This document shows, in pieces, positions 1 to 9,160 of a stretch of DNA of 27,937 bases. A program made the translations under genes and the position numbers. The notes under the pieces are model-generated. The model worked only from the letters and a program-made list of their open reading frames with translations. It was not told the DNA's origin and did not search any database. This stretch comes from an uncultured Clostridia bacterium (GTDB lineage Bacteria > Bacillota > Clostridia > Christensenellales > Aristaeellaceae), in NCBI GenBank assembly GCA_934647235.1, contig CAKUFG010000030.1:1-27937 (forward strand). The letters run 5' to 3'. How positions within the stretch are numbered: position 1 is the first letter of the stretch; each line of letters opens with the position of its first letter.

Positions 1-77
1 GTCTTGCCGTGGTCAACGTGGCCGATCGTGCCGATGTTTACATGCGGCTTATTGCGCTCAAACTTTTGCTTAGCCAT
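1..77 (-). CDS. tuf: Elongation factor Tu, N-terminal fragment (cut by window edge)
   Basis: Only the first 25 codons are in the window. They read MAKQKFERNKPHVNIGTIGH and continue into VDHGKT, the start of the P-loop GTPase motif of EF-Tu, which delivers aminoacyl-tRNA to the ribosome. The ATG at 75-77 has an AGGAGG ribosome binding site at 87-92. It lies 35 bases after the fusA stop with no terminator or promoter between them, so it should be the last gene of the str operon. The match to the EF-Tu N-terminus is near-exact; the rest of the gene is outside the window. Confidence 0.96.
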   Translation of the reverse strand, partial: MAKQKFERNKPHVNIGTIGHVDHGK

Positions 78-112
78 GGGAATAATCCTCCTCTTTAATC
101 AGAAAGATGTAA

Positions 113-2182
<2,070 letters not shown>

Positions 2183-2256
2183 GGAATGCGTAATCTCCTT
2201 ACTTCTTAATTGTTGTTATATCTGAAAGGCGCGGCGCTTATCAGGCGCACAGCACC

Positions 2257-2727
2257 TTACCAGCGGTAATGGGCAAAGGCCTTGTTGGCTTCGGCCATGC
2301 GGTGCATTTCTTCCTTGCGGCGGACGGCGTTGCCGGTATTGGCGGCGGCGTCCAGCAGCTCGGCGGCCAGGCGCTCGGCCATGGTCTTTTCACCGCGGGT
2401 ACGGCTGAAATCAACGATCCAGCGCAGCGCCAGGGTCTGACGGCGCTCGGGACGGATTTCCATAGGCACCTGATAGGTGGCGCCGCCGACGCGGCGAGCC
2501 TTGACTTCCAGCTGGGGCATGACGTTGGCCAGCGCCTGCTGGAACACTTCGTTGGCTTCCTTGCCGCTCTTCTCGGCGATGGTTTCAAAGGCGTCGTAGC
2601 ACACCTGCTGGGCTACGCCGCGCTTGCCGTCCAGCATGATCTGGTTGATCAGCTTGGTTACTACAACCGTCCCGTATACGGGATCGGGGAGTACTTCACG
2701 CTTGGGGATAAATCCACGACGGGGCAT
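2257..2727 (-). CDS. rpsG: 30S ribosomal protein S7
   Basis: S7 nucleates assembly of the 30S head by binding the 3' major domain of 16S rRNA and lines the E site. The 156-residue product matches the family length and opens with MPRRGFIPKREVLPDPVYG. It carries the conserved RVGGATYQVPMEIRPERR segment and ends in NKAFAHYRW. An AAGGAGG site lies just upstream of the ATG at 2727. The gap to rpsL is about 195 bases, long for a str operon. It shows no ORF of interest, no clear promoter and no terminator, so co-transcription with rpsL is assumed. Confidence 0.98.
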   Translation of the reverse strand: MPRRGFIPKREVLPDPVYGTVVVTKLINQIMLDGKRGVAQQVCYDAFETIAEKSGKEANEVFQQALANVMPQLEVKARRVGGATYQVPMEIRPERRQTLALRWIVDFSRTRGEKTMAERLAAELLDAAANTGNAVRRKEEMHRMAEANKAFAHYRW

Positions 2728-2922
2728 CTTGTTCCCTCCTTGATTGCGGCCCTTTTATCGGATTGTCTTTGGCATGTCAGCATCACGCCGTTACTGAGGA
2801 TACAGTGCGCTATGCGCGCAGTACGAGCCCTGGCCGCACCCGCCGTTCCGAGCGGATGGGTGGGACTCGCCGCCGCGCCCTGCGCAGCAACCCCTGACAA
2901 AAGGAACCCCTGCGGTAATAAA

Positions 2923-3297
2923 TTACTTCTTGGGGCGTTTCGCGCCATAGAGCGAACGGCCCTGGCCGCGCTTGGCTACGCCAGCGGTATCGAGTGCGCC
3001 GCGAATGATGTGGTAACGAACGCCGGGCAGGTCGCGTACACGGCCACCGCGGATCAGTACCACGCTGTGCTCCTGCAGATTGTGACCAATGCCGGGGATA
3101 TAGCAAGTACCCTCGATCTGATTGGTCAGGCGGATTCTCGCGATCTTACGCAGAGCCGAATTCGGCTTCTTGGGCGTCGTGGTTTTGACGCTCAGGCATA
3201 CGCCGCGCTTTTGCGGGCAACCCTGCAGGATGGGCGCAGTCGACTTTTTGACGACGTCTTCTCTTCCCTTGCGGATCAACTGGTTGATCGTAGGCAT
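2923..3297 (-). CDS. rpsL: 30S ribosomal protein S12 with Arg at the streptomycin-resistance position
   Basis: S12 lies at the decoding centre and controls translational accuracy. The 124-residue product begins MPTINQLIRKGRED and contains TTTPKKPNSALRK and GHNLQEHSVVLIRGG. It is the short form, lacking the insertion before PQKRGVC seen in Bacillus S12. The ATG at 3297 was chosen because an AGGAGGTG site lies directly upstream; the open frame continues further without a better start. Lys43, the other classical resistance site, is retained. The loop reads GGRVRDLPGVRYH, so residue 88 (counting Met) is Arg (codon CGC) where most bacteria have Lys. The neighbouring Asp89, the residue methylthiolated by RimO where that enzyme exists, is present. 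Confidence 0.98.
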   Translation of the reverse strand: MPTINQLIRKGREDVVKKSTAPILQGCPQKRGVCLSVKTTTPKKPNSALRKIARIRLTNQIEGTCYIPGIGHNLQEHSVVLIRGGRVRDLPGVRYHIIRGALDTAGVAKRGQGRSLYGAKRPKK

Positions 3298-3349
3298 GGA
3301 AGCACCTCCTGATAATTGATCGGAGCGGGTTCTATCCCGTCTCCTCCTA

Positions 3350-3373
3350 TAAAACTTCCGCAACCCCCGGAAG
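3350..3373 (-). terminator. Small terminator-like hairpin between the L7Ae gene and rpsL
   Basis: On the minus strand CTTCCG (3368-3373) pairs with CGGAAG (3355-3360) around a seven-base loop and is followed by TTTTA. It lies seven bases after the L7Ae-family stop codon. The stem is only 6 bp, so it may be a weak attenuator that lowers rpsL expression relative to the first gene, or chance. There is no promoter between it and rpsL, so full termination here would be unexpected. Confidence 0.35.
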
Positions 3374-3380
3374 CTATAGT

Positions 3381-3623
3381 CTATTTTAGTACGGCAGCAG
3401 CGGCGCAGCGGACGCTGATGCGGCACGCGCGCCCCAGGGCGGCCATGGATTCGGCCTGCTCCACCGGAACGCCTGCGGCCTCGGCGGCGGCAATGATCTG
3501 CGTGCGGATGCTTTCCTGCGCGTCCTGCGCAACGTATATCCGCGCGGCCCTGCCCTGCGCAATCGCGCGCATTACCTGCCTGAATCCGGCGGCAATTTTC
3601 CCCTCCGGCAATCCTGCTGGCAC
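3381..3623 (-). CDS. L7Ae/L30e/S12e/Gadd45-family ribosome-associated RNA-binding protein (YbxF-like)
   Basis: This 80-residue protein has the small L7Ae-type alpha/beta fold pattern: GFRQVMRAIAQGRAARIYVAQDA, then AAEAAGVPVEQ and SMAALGRACRISVRCAAAA. Bacterial homologues such as YbxF bind K-turn RNA and are encoded just before rpsL in Bacilli and Clostridia, exactly this position. Two GTG codons compete as start. The upstream one (3632) overlaps the GGGAGGT ribosome binding site at 3631-3637, whereas the GTG at 3623 sits 7 bases after it, so 3623 is chosen. A sigma-A promoter lies about 90 bases upstream. In many Bacillota rpoB-rpoC precede this gene; here hemZ does. Confidence 0.85.
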   Translation of the reverse strand: MPAGLPEGKIAAGFRQVMRAIAQGRAARIYVAQDAQESIRTQIIAAAEAAGVPVEQAESMAALGRACRISVRCAAAAVLK

Positions 3624-3630
3624 GGCGCGC

Positions 3631-3637
3631 ACCTCCC
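3631..3637 (-). promoter_or_regulatory. Ribosome binding site that fixes the L7Ae-family start
   Basis: GGGAGGT on the minus strand is 7 bases from the GTG at 3623 but overlaps the GTG at 3632, so it supports the downstream start. Confidence 0.7.
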
Positions 3638-3712
3638 GCTTCTGCCTATGCTGTCAGGGCAATGAGACGCACGCAAAAAGCGCTGCAGCCGCATATTACT
3701 GACAACTGTATC

Positions 3713-3741
3713 ATGATACCATTTGAAACTGGGCTTGTCAA
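3713..3741 (-). promoter_or_regulatory. Sigma-A-type promoter of the str operon
   Basis: On the minus strand a perfect -35 box TTGACA (3736-3741) is separated by 17 bases from a -10 box TATCAT (3713-3718, 5 of 6 matches). It lies in a locally AT-rich stretch between the hemZ stop (3762) and the L7Ae-family start (3623). Transcription would begin near 3706, leaving a leader of about 80 bases. It should drive the L7Ae gene, rpsL, rpsG, fusA and tuf. No terminator is seen after hemZ, so read-through from upstream is possible. Confidence 0.85.
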
Positions 3742-3761
3742 CTGCAATTTATCACAAAATT

Positions 3762-5246
3762 TCAAGCATTTTCGGGCACATTTCCGGATTTGCAGGATGC
3801 GGGCGCATTCCCGCCAAGGAATAAATCCCGCTTGCGCTGCGCCATCTCGTCCACGCGCGAAATATACTGGCGAATGTCGCTCACATTGAAGGCGCGGCGG
3901 ATGAAGCCCTGGCGGTCAAACAGGCGCTTGCTGGCCGCGCCCGCGCCCATGGCCAGCACGTTTGCCGTCTCCTCCATCATTTCCACATTGTACAGGCAGG
4001 CGTGCCCTGGCAGGGCGTAGCCCACGTTTTCCTGATTGCCGGCCATGTACTTCTGCCGGTACAGATAGTAGGGCTGCATGCCCATTCCGTGGGCGGTCCG
4101 TGCGCCAGCGCGCACCATATCGGCCACCATCTCGCCGTCGGGCAGCTGCGCCTCCCACAGGTGCAGCAGGCTGCTGCGCTTGATAGACAGGGTGTGCACC
4201 GTCATGCTTTCGGGGGCCAGGCTGCGCAGCCAGGCCAGGGTTTCCTCAAACATCTGCAGGTTCTCCCCCGGCAGGCCGGCGATCAGATCCATATTGATAT
4301 GGCTGAAGCCCATCTGCCGCGCCAGGGCGTAGGCCTCCTCGGTCTGACGGCAGGTGTGGCGGCGGCCGATACGCGCAAGCGTTTCATCGTGCTTGGTCTG
4401 GGGATTGACGCTGATGCGCGTCACCCCGTAGTCCAGCAGCGCCTGCAGCTTGTCCCTGTCGATGGTATCGGGGCGGCCCGCCTCCACGGTCATCTCCCGG
4501 CAGCGGGCAGTCAGCGGCTCCGCAGCGCTCAGCACGCGGCGCAGCAGCGGCGCAGGCAGCGCGGTGGGCGTACCGCCGCCCATATAAAACGCGCGCGGAC
4601 GCAGGCCGGTTTCCTCCAGCAGGGCAATGGTCCGGGCAATTTCGCGCTCCAGCGCTTCTACGTAGGGCGCAAGCAGCTCCCCCTTCCCTACCTCGCCGGA
4701 CAGAAAGCTGCAGTACGCACAGCGCGACACGCAGAACGGAATGCCGATATACAGATCGATTTCGTCCCTTGCGGGCAGCGTCAGCGCCTGCTGCACCTGC
4801 ACAATTTCGCGCAGCACGGCAGCCTTTTCGTCGCTCACATCAAACACGCGCTGCAATTCATGCACGGCCTCGTCCATGGTCATGCCTTTATCCAGATTGG
4901 CGTACAGCAGGCGCGTGGGACGGATGCCCGTCAGGCTTCCCCATGGCGGCGCAAAGCCGAAGCGGCGCTTCATCAGCCCATACACGCCTAACTTTGCCTG
5001 GCGGCGGCGCAGGCGCTTATCCACCACCGCATCCCCCGTGATCCGCTCGCGGGATTCCTCGCAGCGCTCGCCGTCCGTCACGCGCACAACGCGCACGCCG
5101 TCGGCGATTTCTTCACTATGACGGATTGTCATATCTCCGCCCGGCGCGTCGGGCAGCACGGTCACGCCGCCCATGTACAGGCGCAGCACCTCGGCCATAT
5201 CGCTCAGCAGCGTTTCGGAGGCGGCGTACAGCGATACCGTGCTCAT
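3762..5246 (-). CDS. hemZ: HemZ-type coproporphyrinogen III oxidase-like radical SAM protein
   Basis: The 494-residue product is a HemN/HemZ-family radical SAM protein. The cluster-binding motif is C172-x3-C176-x2-C179 (CVSRCAYC), preceded by DLYIGIPF and followed by FYMGGGTPTAL (about 220-230), where SAM binds in the family. A roughly 160-residue N-terminal domain containing PWGSLTGIRPTRLL is typical of HemZ rather than HemN. Family members are annotated as oxygen-independent coproporphyrinogen dehydrogenases, though activity is not proven for many HemZ proteins. The ATG at 5246 was chosen because it overlaps the stop of the MBL gene as ATGA, implying translational coupling; the open frame runs about 195 bases further into that gene. 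It is the last gene of the recJ-relA-dtd-MBL-hemZ run. Confidence 0.88.
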   Translation of the reverse strand: MSTVSLYAASETLLSDMAEVLRLYMGGVTVLPDAPGGDMTIRHSEEIADGVRVVRVTDGERCEESRERITGDAVVDKRLRRRQAKLGVYGLMKRRFGFAPPWGSLTGIRPTRLLYANLDKGMTMDEAVHELQRVFDVSDEKAAVLREIVQVQQALTLPARDEIDLYIGIPFCVSRCAYCSFLSGEVGKGELLAPYVEALEREIARTIALLEETGLRPRAFYMGGGTPTALPAPLLRRVLSAAEPLTARCREMTVEAGRPDTIDRDKLQALLDYGVTRISVNPQTKHDETLARIGRRHTCRQTEEAYALARQMGFSHINMDLIAGLPGENLQMFEETLAWLRSLAPESMTVHTLSIKRSSLLHLWEAQLPDGEMVADMVRAGARTAHGMGMQPYYLYRQKYMAGNQENVGYALPGHACLYNVEMMEETANVLAMGAGAASKRLFDRQGFIRRAFNVSDIRQYISRVDEMAQRKRDLFLGGNAPASCKSGNVPENA

Positions 5247-5827
5247 AGGCTCCCCCGCAGCGCGGACAGCTCCGCATCCCCGCCGTGACCGGGATAAACA
5301 TGCAGATTGCCAGGCAGATGCAGCAGCCTGCGCAGTGAGCGCACCAGATCGCTCCAGCTGCCGCCGGGCAGATCGGTACGGCCATAGCCGGGGGCAAACA
5401 GCGTGTCGCCCGTAAACAGATCGTCGCCGCACTGATAGCACACGCCGCCGGGCGTATGGCCGGGGGTGTACAGCACGGTAACGGTCATGCCGGCCAGCTG
5501 CAGCACATCGCCCTCATGCACCAGATGGGTAGCGGGCACGGCGGGCAGCCTGTTCTCGGCGCAGTTGCGCACCGCGTCGGTCATGGCGGGCGCATCCAGC
5601 TCATGCACATAAATAGGCACATTGCCCAGCGCGGGCAGGCCCAGGATATGATCAAAATGCGCGTGGGTAATCAGCGCGGCGGCCACCTTTTTGCCCGCCA
5701 GCGCAGCCTGCAGCAGCAGGATATCGTCGCCGGGATCGATCACAACCACGCCGTCCTCCAGGTTTTCACACAGGATATAGCAGTTGGTCTGCAGCCGCCC
5801 CAGCGGCAGCTTTTGAATGGTTGGCAT
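5243..5827 (-). CDS. MBL-fold metallo-hydrolase (glyoxalase II-like, YqgX/YcbL type)
   Basis: This 194-residue single-domain metallo-beta-lactamase-fold protein has the binuclear metal motif THAHFDH at 54-60 (His55, His57, Asp59, His60). Further likely ligands are His in YTPGHTPGG, Asp in FTGDTLF and His in YPGHGGD. The opening LPLGRLQTNCYIL and the compact length match the hydroxyacylglutathione-hydrolase-like subgroup usually found beside dtd and hemZ in Clostridia. The true substrate is unknown. The ATG at 5827 follows GAGGAC, which overlaps the end of dtd 10 bases upstream. The stop overlaps the hemZ start, so dtd, this gene and hemZ are probably one transcript. Confidence 0.88.
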   Translation of the reverse strand: MPTIQKLPLGRLQTNCYILCENLEDGVVVIDPGDDILLLQAALAGKKVAAALITHAHFDHILGLPALGNVPIYVHELDAPAMTDAVRNCAENRLPAVPATHLVHEGDVLQLAGMTVTVLYTPGHTPGGVCYQCGDDLFTGDTLFAPGYGRTDLPGGSWSDLVRSLRRLLHLPGNLHVYPGHGGDAELSALRGSL

Positions 5828-5837
5828 ATGCTTGTCC

Positions 5838-6287
5838 TCAGAAATTCTTTTCGCTGTCCAGCAGGATCGTCACCGGGCCGTTATTGACCAGCTCCACCTG
5901 CATATCGGCGCGGAAGATGCCCTGCGCCACGGTCATGCCCTGATCGCGCATGCGCTGGCACACGCGCTGATACAATGCGTTGGCGCGCTCGGGCGCCTCC
6001 GCCTGGGTAAAGCCGGGGCGGTTCTGCCCGCGCGCATCGCCCAGCAGCGTAAACTGGCTGACGCACAAAACGCTGCCGCCGATATCGCGCACAGAGCGGT
6101 TCATCCTGCCGTTTTCATCCTCAAAAATACGCAGCTTCAGCAGCTTGTCGGCCATGTAGTCCGCGTCCTTTTCGGTATCGCCCGCCTTGACGCCCAGCAG
6201 CACCAGCAGCCCTTCACCAATGCTGCCTGCTGTCTCGCCGCCCACTGTGACGCTTGCGCGCGTAACGCGCTGAATGACTGATCGCAT
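5838..6287 (-). CDS. dtd: D-aminoacyl-tRNA deacylase
   Basis: Dtd removes D-amino acids (and glycine from tRNA-Ala) mischarged onto tRNA in the cytosol. The 149-residue product begins MRSVIQRVTRASVTV. It has the two active-site motifs SQFTL (77-81) and NNGPVT (135-140, containing the Gly-cisPro pair). Length and motifs are canonical. The ATG at 6287 was chosen because an AAGGAG site lies about 8 bases upstream; the open frame extends 42 codons further but that part is repeat-derived. In Bacillota dtd normally follows relA directly. Here it is separated from relA by the DUF559 gene and a repeat, so it may depend on read-through across the insertion. Confidence 0.95.
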   Translation of the reverse strand: MRSVIQRVTRASVTVGGETAGSIGEGLLVLLGVKAGDTEKDADYMADKLLKLRIFEDENGRMNRSVRDIGGSVLCVSQFTLLGDARGQNRPGFTQAEAPERANALYQRVCQRMRDQGMTVAQGIFRADMQVELVNNGPVTILLDSEKNF

Positions 6288-6329
6288 GTCTGGTCTCCTT
6301 TTTATTTTGTTGATTGATAACGCCGCGTT

Positions 6330-6492
6330 CCCCCTCATCCGTCTCGCTATTCGCTCGACACCTTCTCCCTTCCGGGAGAAGGCTTTTCTGGTCATGCTGT
6401 TGCCAACAAGCACTTTGCAGTATCCACATCAGCGCACCACACTGAAGGCTTCTCCTCGGGGAGAAGCTCCGCCGCAGGCGGTGATGAGGGGG
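6330..6492. repeat. 163-bp MITE-like repeat element with 10-bp terminal inverted repeats
   Basis: The element is bounded by CCCCCTCATC (6330-6339) and its exact inverse GATGAGGGGG (6483-6492). Each arm has its own hairpin: CTTCTCCC/GGGAGAAG near the left end and CTTCTCC/GGGGAGAAG near the right end. About 65 bp of unremarkable sequence lies between. The left 35 bp recur at 27841-27875 with two mismatches, so it is an interspersed repeat. It fills most of the 291-base gap (6288-6578) between the DUF559 gene and dtd. No transposase ORF is inside it. Short reading frames across it are not supported as genes. Confidence 0.75.
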
Positions 6493-6578
6493 CCTGCAAG
6501 CGGAAACGCAAGCAGCTTCTTCTCAGCACCCCTTTATTGCCGCGCAGTAATCCAGCAACAAATTCTCACCGCAGCAGT

Positions 6579-6956
6579 CTATTCACCGTTTAAAGTCACA
6601 TCTTCATCCGTCAAGCCGCATGCAAGCCAAATATCCTCGCACACATCGCCAAAGGCCGTGTTGACCTGATAATTAGTATAGCGCAACACTCGACACCCCA
6701 GTTCGTTCAGCCATGCATCGCGCTGCGCGTCCTTGCGCGCCTGCACGATATCCCCATGCTGCATCCCATCGATTTCGATAACAATGCGCAGACTTGGCAG
6801 ATAGAAATCCACAATATACCTTCCCATCACCTTTTGCCGATGTACAGTAAAAGGCAGGCGCTTCAAAAACTCATACCACAGCTTGCGTTCTTCCGGCGTC
6901 ATGCGTTTTCGCAGCGTTTGTGAATGAGCGGTCAACTGCGGATTTTTCACCTTCAC
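6579..6956 (-). CDS. DUF559 / Vsr-like endonuclease-domain protein
   Basis: The 125-residue product matches the DUF559 pattern related to very-short-patch-repair endonucleases. It has an N-terminal LRKRMTPEERKLWYEFLKR helix, then RQKVMGRYIVDFYLPSL and VIEIDGMQH. Asp50, Glu61 and Asp63 fit a PD-(D/E)xK-type active site. The C-terminus has LGCRVLRYTN. The likely start is GTG at 6956, seven bases after the relA stop. The last relA codons (GGG AGG TAA) provide its ribosome binding site. It sits in a normally conserved relA-dtd junction, next to the repeat at 6330-6492, which suggests acquisition as a small cassette. DNA cleavage is inferred from fold only; its role in the cell is unknown. Confidence 0.82.
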   Translation of the reverse strand: MKVKNPQLTAHSQTLRKRMTPEERKLWYEFLKRLPFTVHRQKVMGRYIVDFYLPSLRIVIEIDGMQHGDIVQARKDAQRDAWLNELGCRVLRYTNYQVNTAFGDVCEDIWLACGLTDEDVTLNGE

Positions 6957-6963
6957 GCAGCGC

Positions 6964-9156
6964 TTACCTCCCCAGTCGGAACGCCTCGATCACATCGGGG
7001 CGCTTGCGGATGCGCGCCAGCACGGCGTCCAGCTTTTCACGGCTTTCCACCTGCACCTCCATCTGGATGGTGCAGGTTTTGTTTTTGCTGATCTTTACGC
7101 TCATGGCGGAGATCGGCGCGCCGCCATCCTGCACAAACACGGTCAGTTCGCCCAGGAGGCTGGGATGATCATAGGCAATCACCTGAATGGTGGTGGTAAA
7201 GCGCCCGGTGCTTTCCTCGGCCCAGGATACGCGGATGGCGCGCTCCGGCTCGCTATGCTGGGCGTTGACGCAATCGGCCTTATGCACGGTTACGCCGCGC
7301 CCGCGCGTGATATAGCCCACAATGTCGTCGCCCGGCACGGGATTGCAGCAGCGGGCGAAGCGCACCAGCATGCCGCTGCCGCCCTCCACATAGATGCCCT
7401 GCGTGGGCTTGCCGGTGCGGGCGGCGGCGCTCTCCCCCACCTCGGGCAGGGCAGGCGGCGCCTTGGGCGCGGCGGCCTCCTCGGCCTTTTGCTGCTCCTC
7501 ATACAGGCGGGTAATCACATAGGCGGCGGCGATCATGCCGTAGCCCACCGCGCCGTAGATATCCTCCGCGTCGGAGAAAGCATACTTTTTCAGCAGCGGC
7601 TCCAGGTTTTCATCCTTCATCAGCACGCCCAGCTGCAGGCCGCGCCGCTTGGCCTCGCGATCCAGCAGATCCTTGCCCTTGGTCACGTTCTCGCCGCGCA
7701 GCTCGCGCTTGAAATACTGGCGGATCTTGGAACGCGCTCCCTGGGTCTTGACGATCTTGAGCCAGTCCATACTGGGGCCTTTGGCGGCGGAGGAGGTCAT
7801 GATCTCCACCCGGTCGCCTGTCTCCAGCGGGGTATCCAGCGGCACGATACGGCCGTTCACCTTGGCGCCGATGCAGCTGTTGCCCACGGCGGAATGCACG
7901 CGGTAGGCAAAGTCCAGCGGGGTCGCGCCGCGGGGCATATCGATGATATCGCCCTTGGGGGTAAAGATGAATACCTGTTCGGCGAAGATATCGGTCTTCA
8001 GGCCGTCGATAAACTCATGGCTGTCGCGGGTTTCGCCCTGCCAGTCCAGAATCTGCCGCAGCCAGTACAGCTTGCGGTCAAAGGCCTTGTCGTCGCCGCC
8101 CTCCTTATATCGCCAGTGCGCGGCGATGCCGTACTCGGCCACATGGTGCATTTCCCAGGTGCGGATCTGAATTTCAAAGGGGAAGGGAATGCGCCGGCCG
8201 CCGATCACCGTGGTGTGCAGCGACTGGTACATGTTGTTTTTGGGTACTGAAATATAATCCTTGAAGCGGCCGGGCACCTGCGTCCACAGCGTATGGCACA
8301 CGCCCAGCACCGTGTAACAATCCGGCACGGTATCCACCAGCACGCGGATGGCGATCAGATCGTAAATCTGATCGAAGGGCTTATTCTGAATCACCATCTT
8401 GCGGTAGATGCTGTACAGATGCTTGGGGCGGCCCGCCACTTCAAAATGCATGCCCAGATCCTTGAGCTTCTGGGACAATTCCTCAATGACGATTTTGATG
8501 TTTTCCTCGCGCTCGGCGCGCTTCATGCCCACCTTGCGCGCCACATTCTGATAGCCCTCGGGATCGATATAGCGCAGCGACAGATCCTCCAGCTCGGCCT
8601 TGATGGTATATACGCCCAGACGGTGCGCCAGCGGCGCGTAAATATCCAGCGTTTCGCGGGCGATGGCCACCTGGCGCTCGACAGGCTGAAACTTGAGCGT
8701 GCGCATATTGTGCAGCCGGTCGGCCAGCTTGATCAGCACCACGCGGATATCGCGGCCCATGGCCAGGATCATCTTGCGCAGCGTTTCGGCCTGGCGCTCC
8801 TCGCGGTCGGTAAAATCCAGCTGGCTCAGCTTGGTCACGCCATCCACCAGCATGGCTACCTCCTCGCCGAACTCCTGACGGATCACATCCAGCGTAACGT
8901 CCTTGCAGTCCTCCACCGTATCGTGCAGAAGGCCCGCGGCGATGGTGGGCGCGTCGATACCGATTTCAGTCAGGATACTGGCCACATAGACGGGATGGAT
9001 GATGTAGGGCTCGCCGCTCAGGCGGCGCTGCCCGCCGTGCACGCGCTCGGCAAAGGCATAGGCGCGCTCCACCAGGGAGGCGTCGGCGTTGGGATGATAA
9101 TGCTTCATCCGCGCGATCATCTGTTCCAGCGTCATGCATTCATAGGCGGTTGCCAT
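6964..9156 (-). CDS. relA: Bifunctional (p)ppGpp synthetase/hydrolase (RSH family)
   Basis: The 730-residue product is a full-length Rel protein that makes and degrades (p)ppGpp in the stringent response. The HD hydrolase domain has HDTVED at 78-83. The synthetase domain has RFKD at 297-300 followed by NNMYQSLHTTV; RxKD marks bifunctional enzymes rather than synthetase-only RelA. A TGS domain (about 385-450), a helical region, an Ala/Pro/Glu-rich linker (about 565-600), a CxxP-type zinc-finger region (FARCCNPVPGDDIVG) and a C-terminal ACT domain (from about 655) follow. The ATG at 9156 uses GGAGGA lying at the recJ end, 4 bases after the recJ stop. Genes on both sides fit the classic recJ-relA-dtd order. 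Confidence 0.96.
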   Translation of the reverse strand: MATAYECMTLEQMIARMKHYHPNADASLVERAYAFAERVHGGQRRLSGEPYIIHPVYVASILTEIGIDAPTIAAGLLHDTVEDCKDVTLDVIRQEFGEEVAMLVDGVTKLSQLDFTDREERQAETLRKMILAMGRDIRVVLIKLADRLHNMRTLKFQPVERQVAIARETLDIYAPLAHRLGVYTIKAELEDLSLRYIDPEGYQNVARKVGMKRAEREENIKIVIEELSQKLKDLGMHFEVAGRPKHLYSIYRKMVIQNKPFDQIYDLIAIRVLVDTVPDCYTVLGVCHTLWTQVPGRFKDYISVPKNNMYQSLHTTVIGGRRIPFPFEIQIRTWEMHHVAEYGIAAHWRYKEGGDDKAFDRKLYWLRQILDWQGETRDSHEFIDGLKTDIFAEQVFIFTPKGDIIDMPRGATPLDFAYRVHSAVGNSCIGAKVNGRIVPLDTPLETGDRVEIMTSSAAKGPSMDWLKIVKTQGARSKIRQYFKRELRGENVTKGKDLLDREAKRRGLQLGVLMKDENLEPLLKKYAFSDAEDIYGAVGYGMIAAAYVITRLYEEQQKAEEAAAPKAPPALPEVGESAAARTGKPTQGIYVEGGSGMLVRFARCCNPVPGDDIVGYITRGRGVTVHKADCVNAQHSEPERAIRVSWAEESTGRFTTTIQVIAYDHPSLLGELTVFVQDGGAPISAMSVKISKNKTCTIQMEVQVESREKLDAVLARIRKRPDVIEAFRLGR

Positions 9157-9160
9157 GGTT

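Noticed and set aside
2661..2948. 95-residue minus-strand frame across the rpsL-rpsG gap
   Set aside because: It overlaps the start of rpsG and the end of rpsL in another frame, with no ribosome binding site and no family resemblance.
6214..6429. Minus-strand short frame sharing the peptide RCRANSE-DEGE with another at 27671-27919
   Set aside because: The shared peptide comes only from the DNA repeat being read in the same frame; neither frame has a start signal, and both run through non-coding repeat or an unrelated gene.
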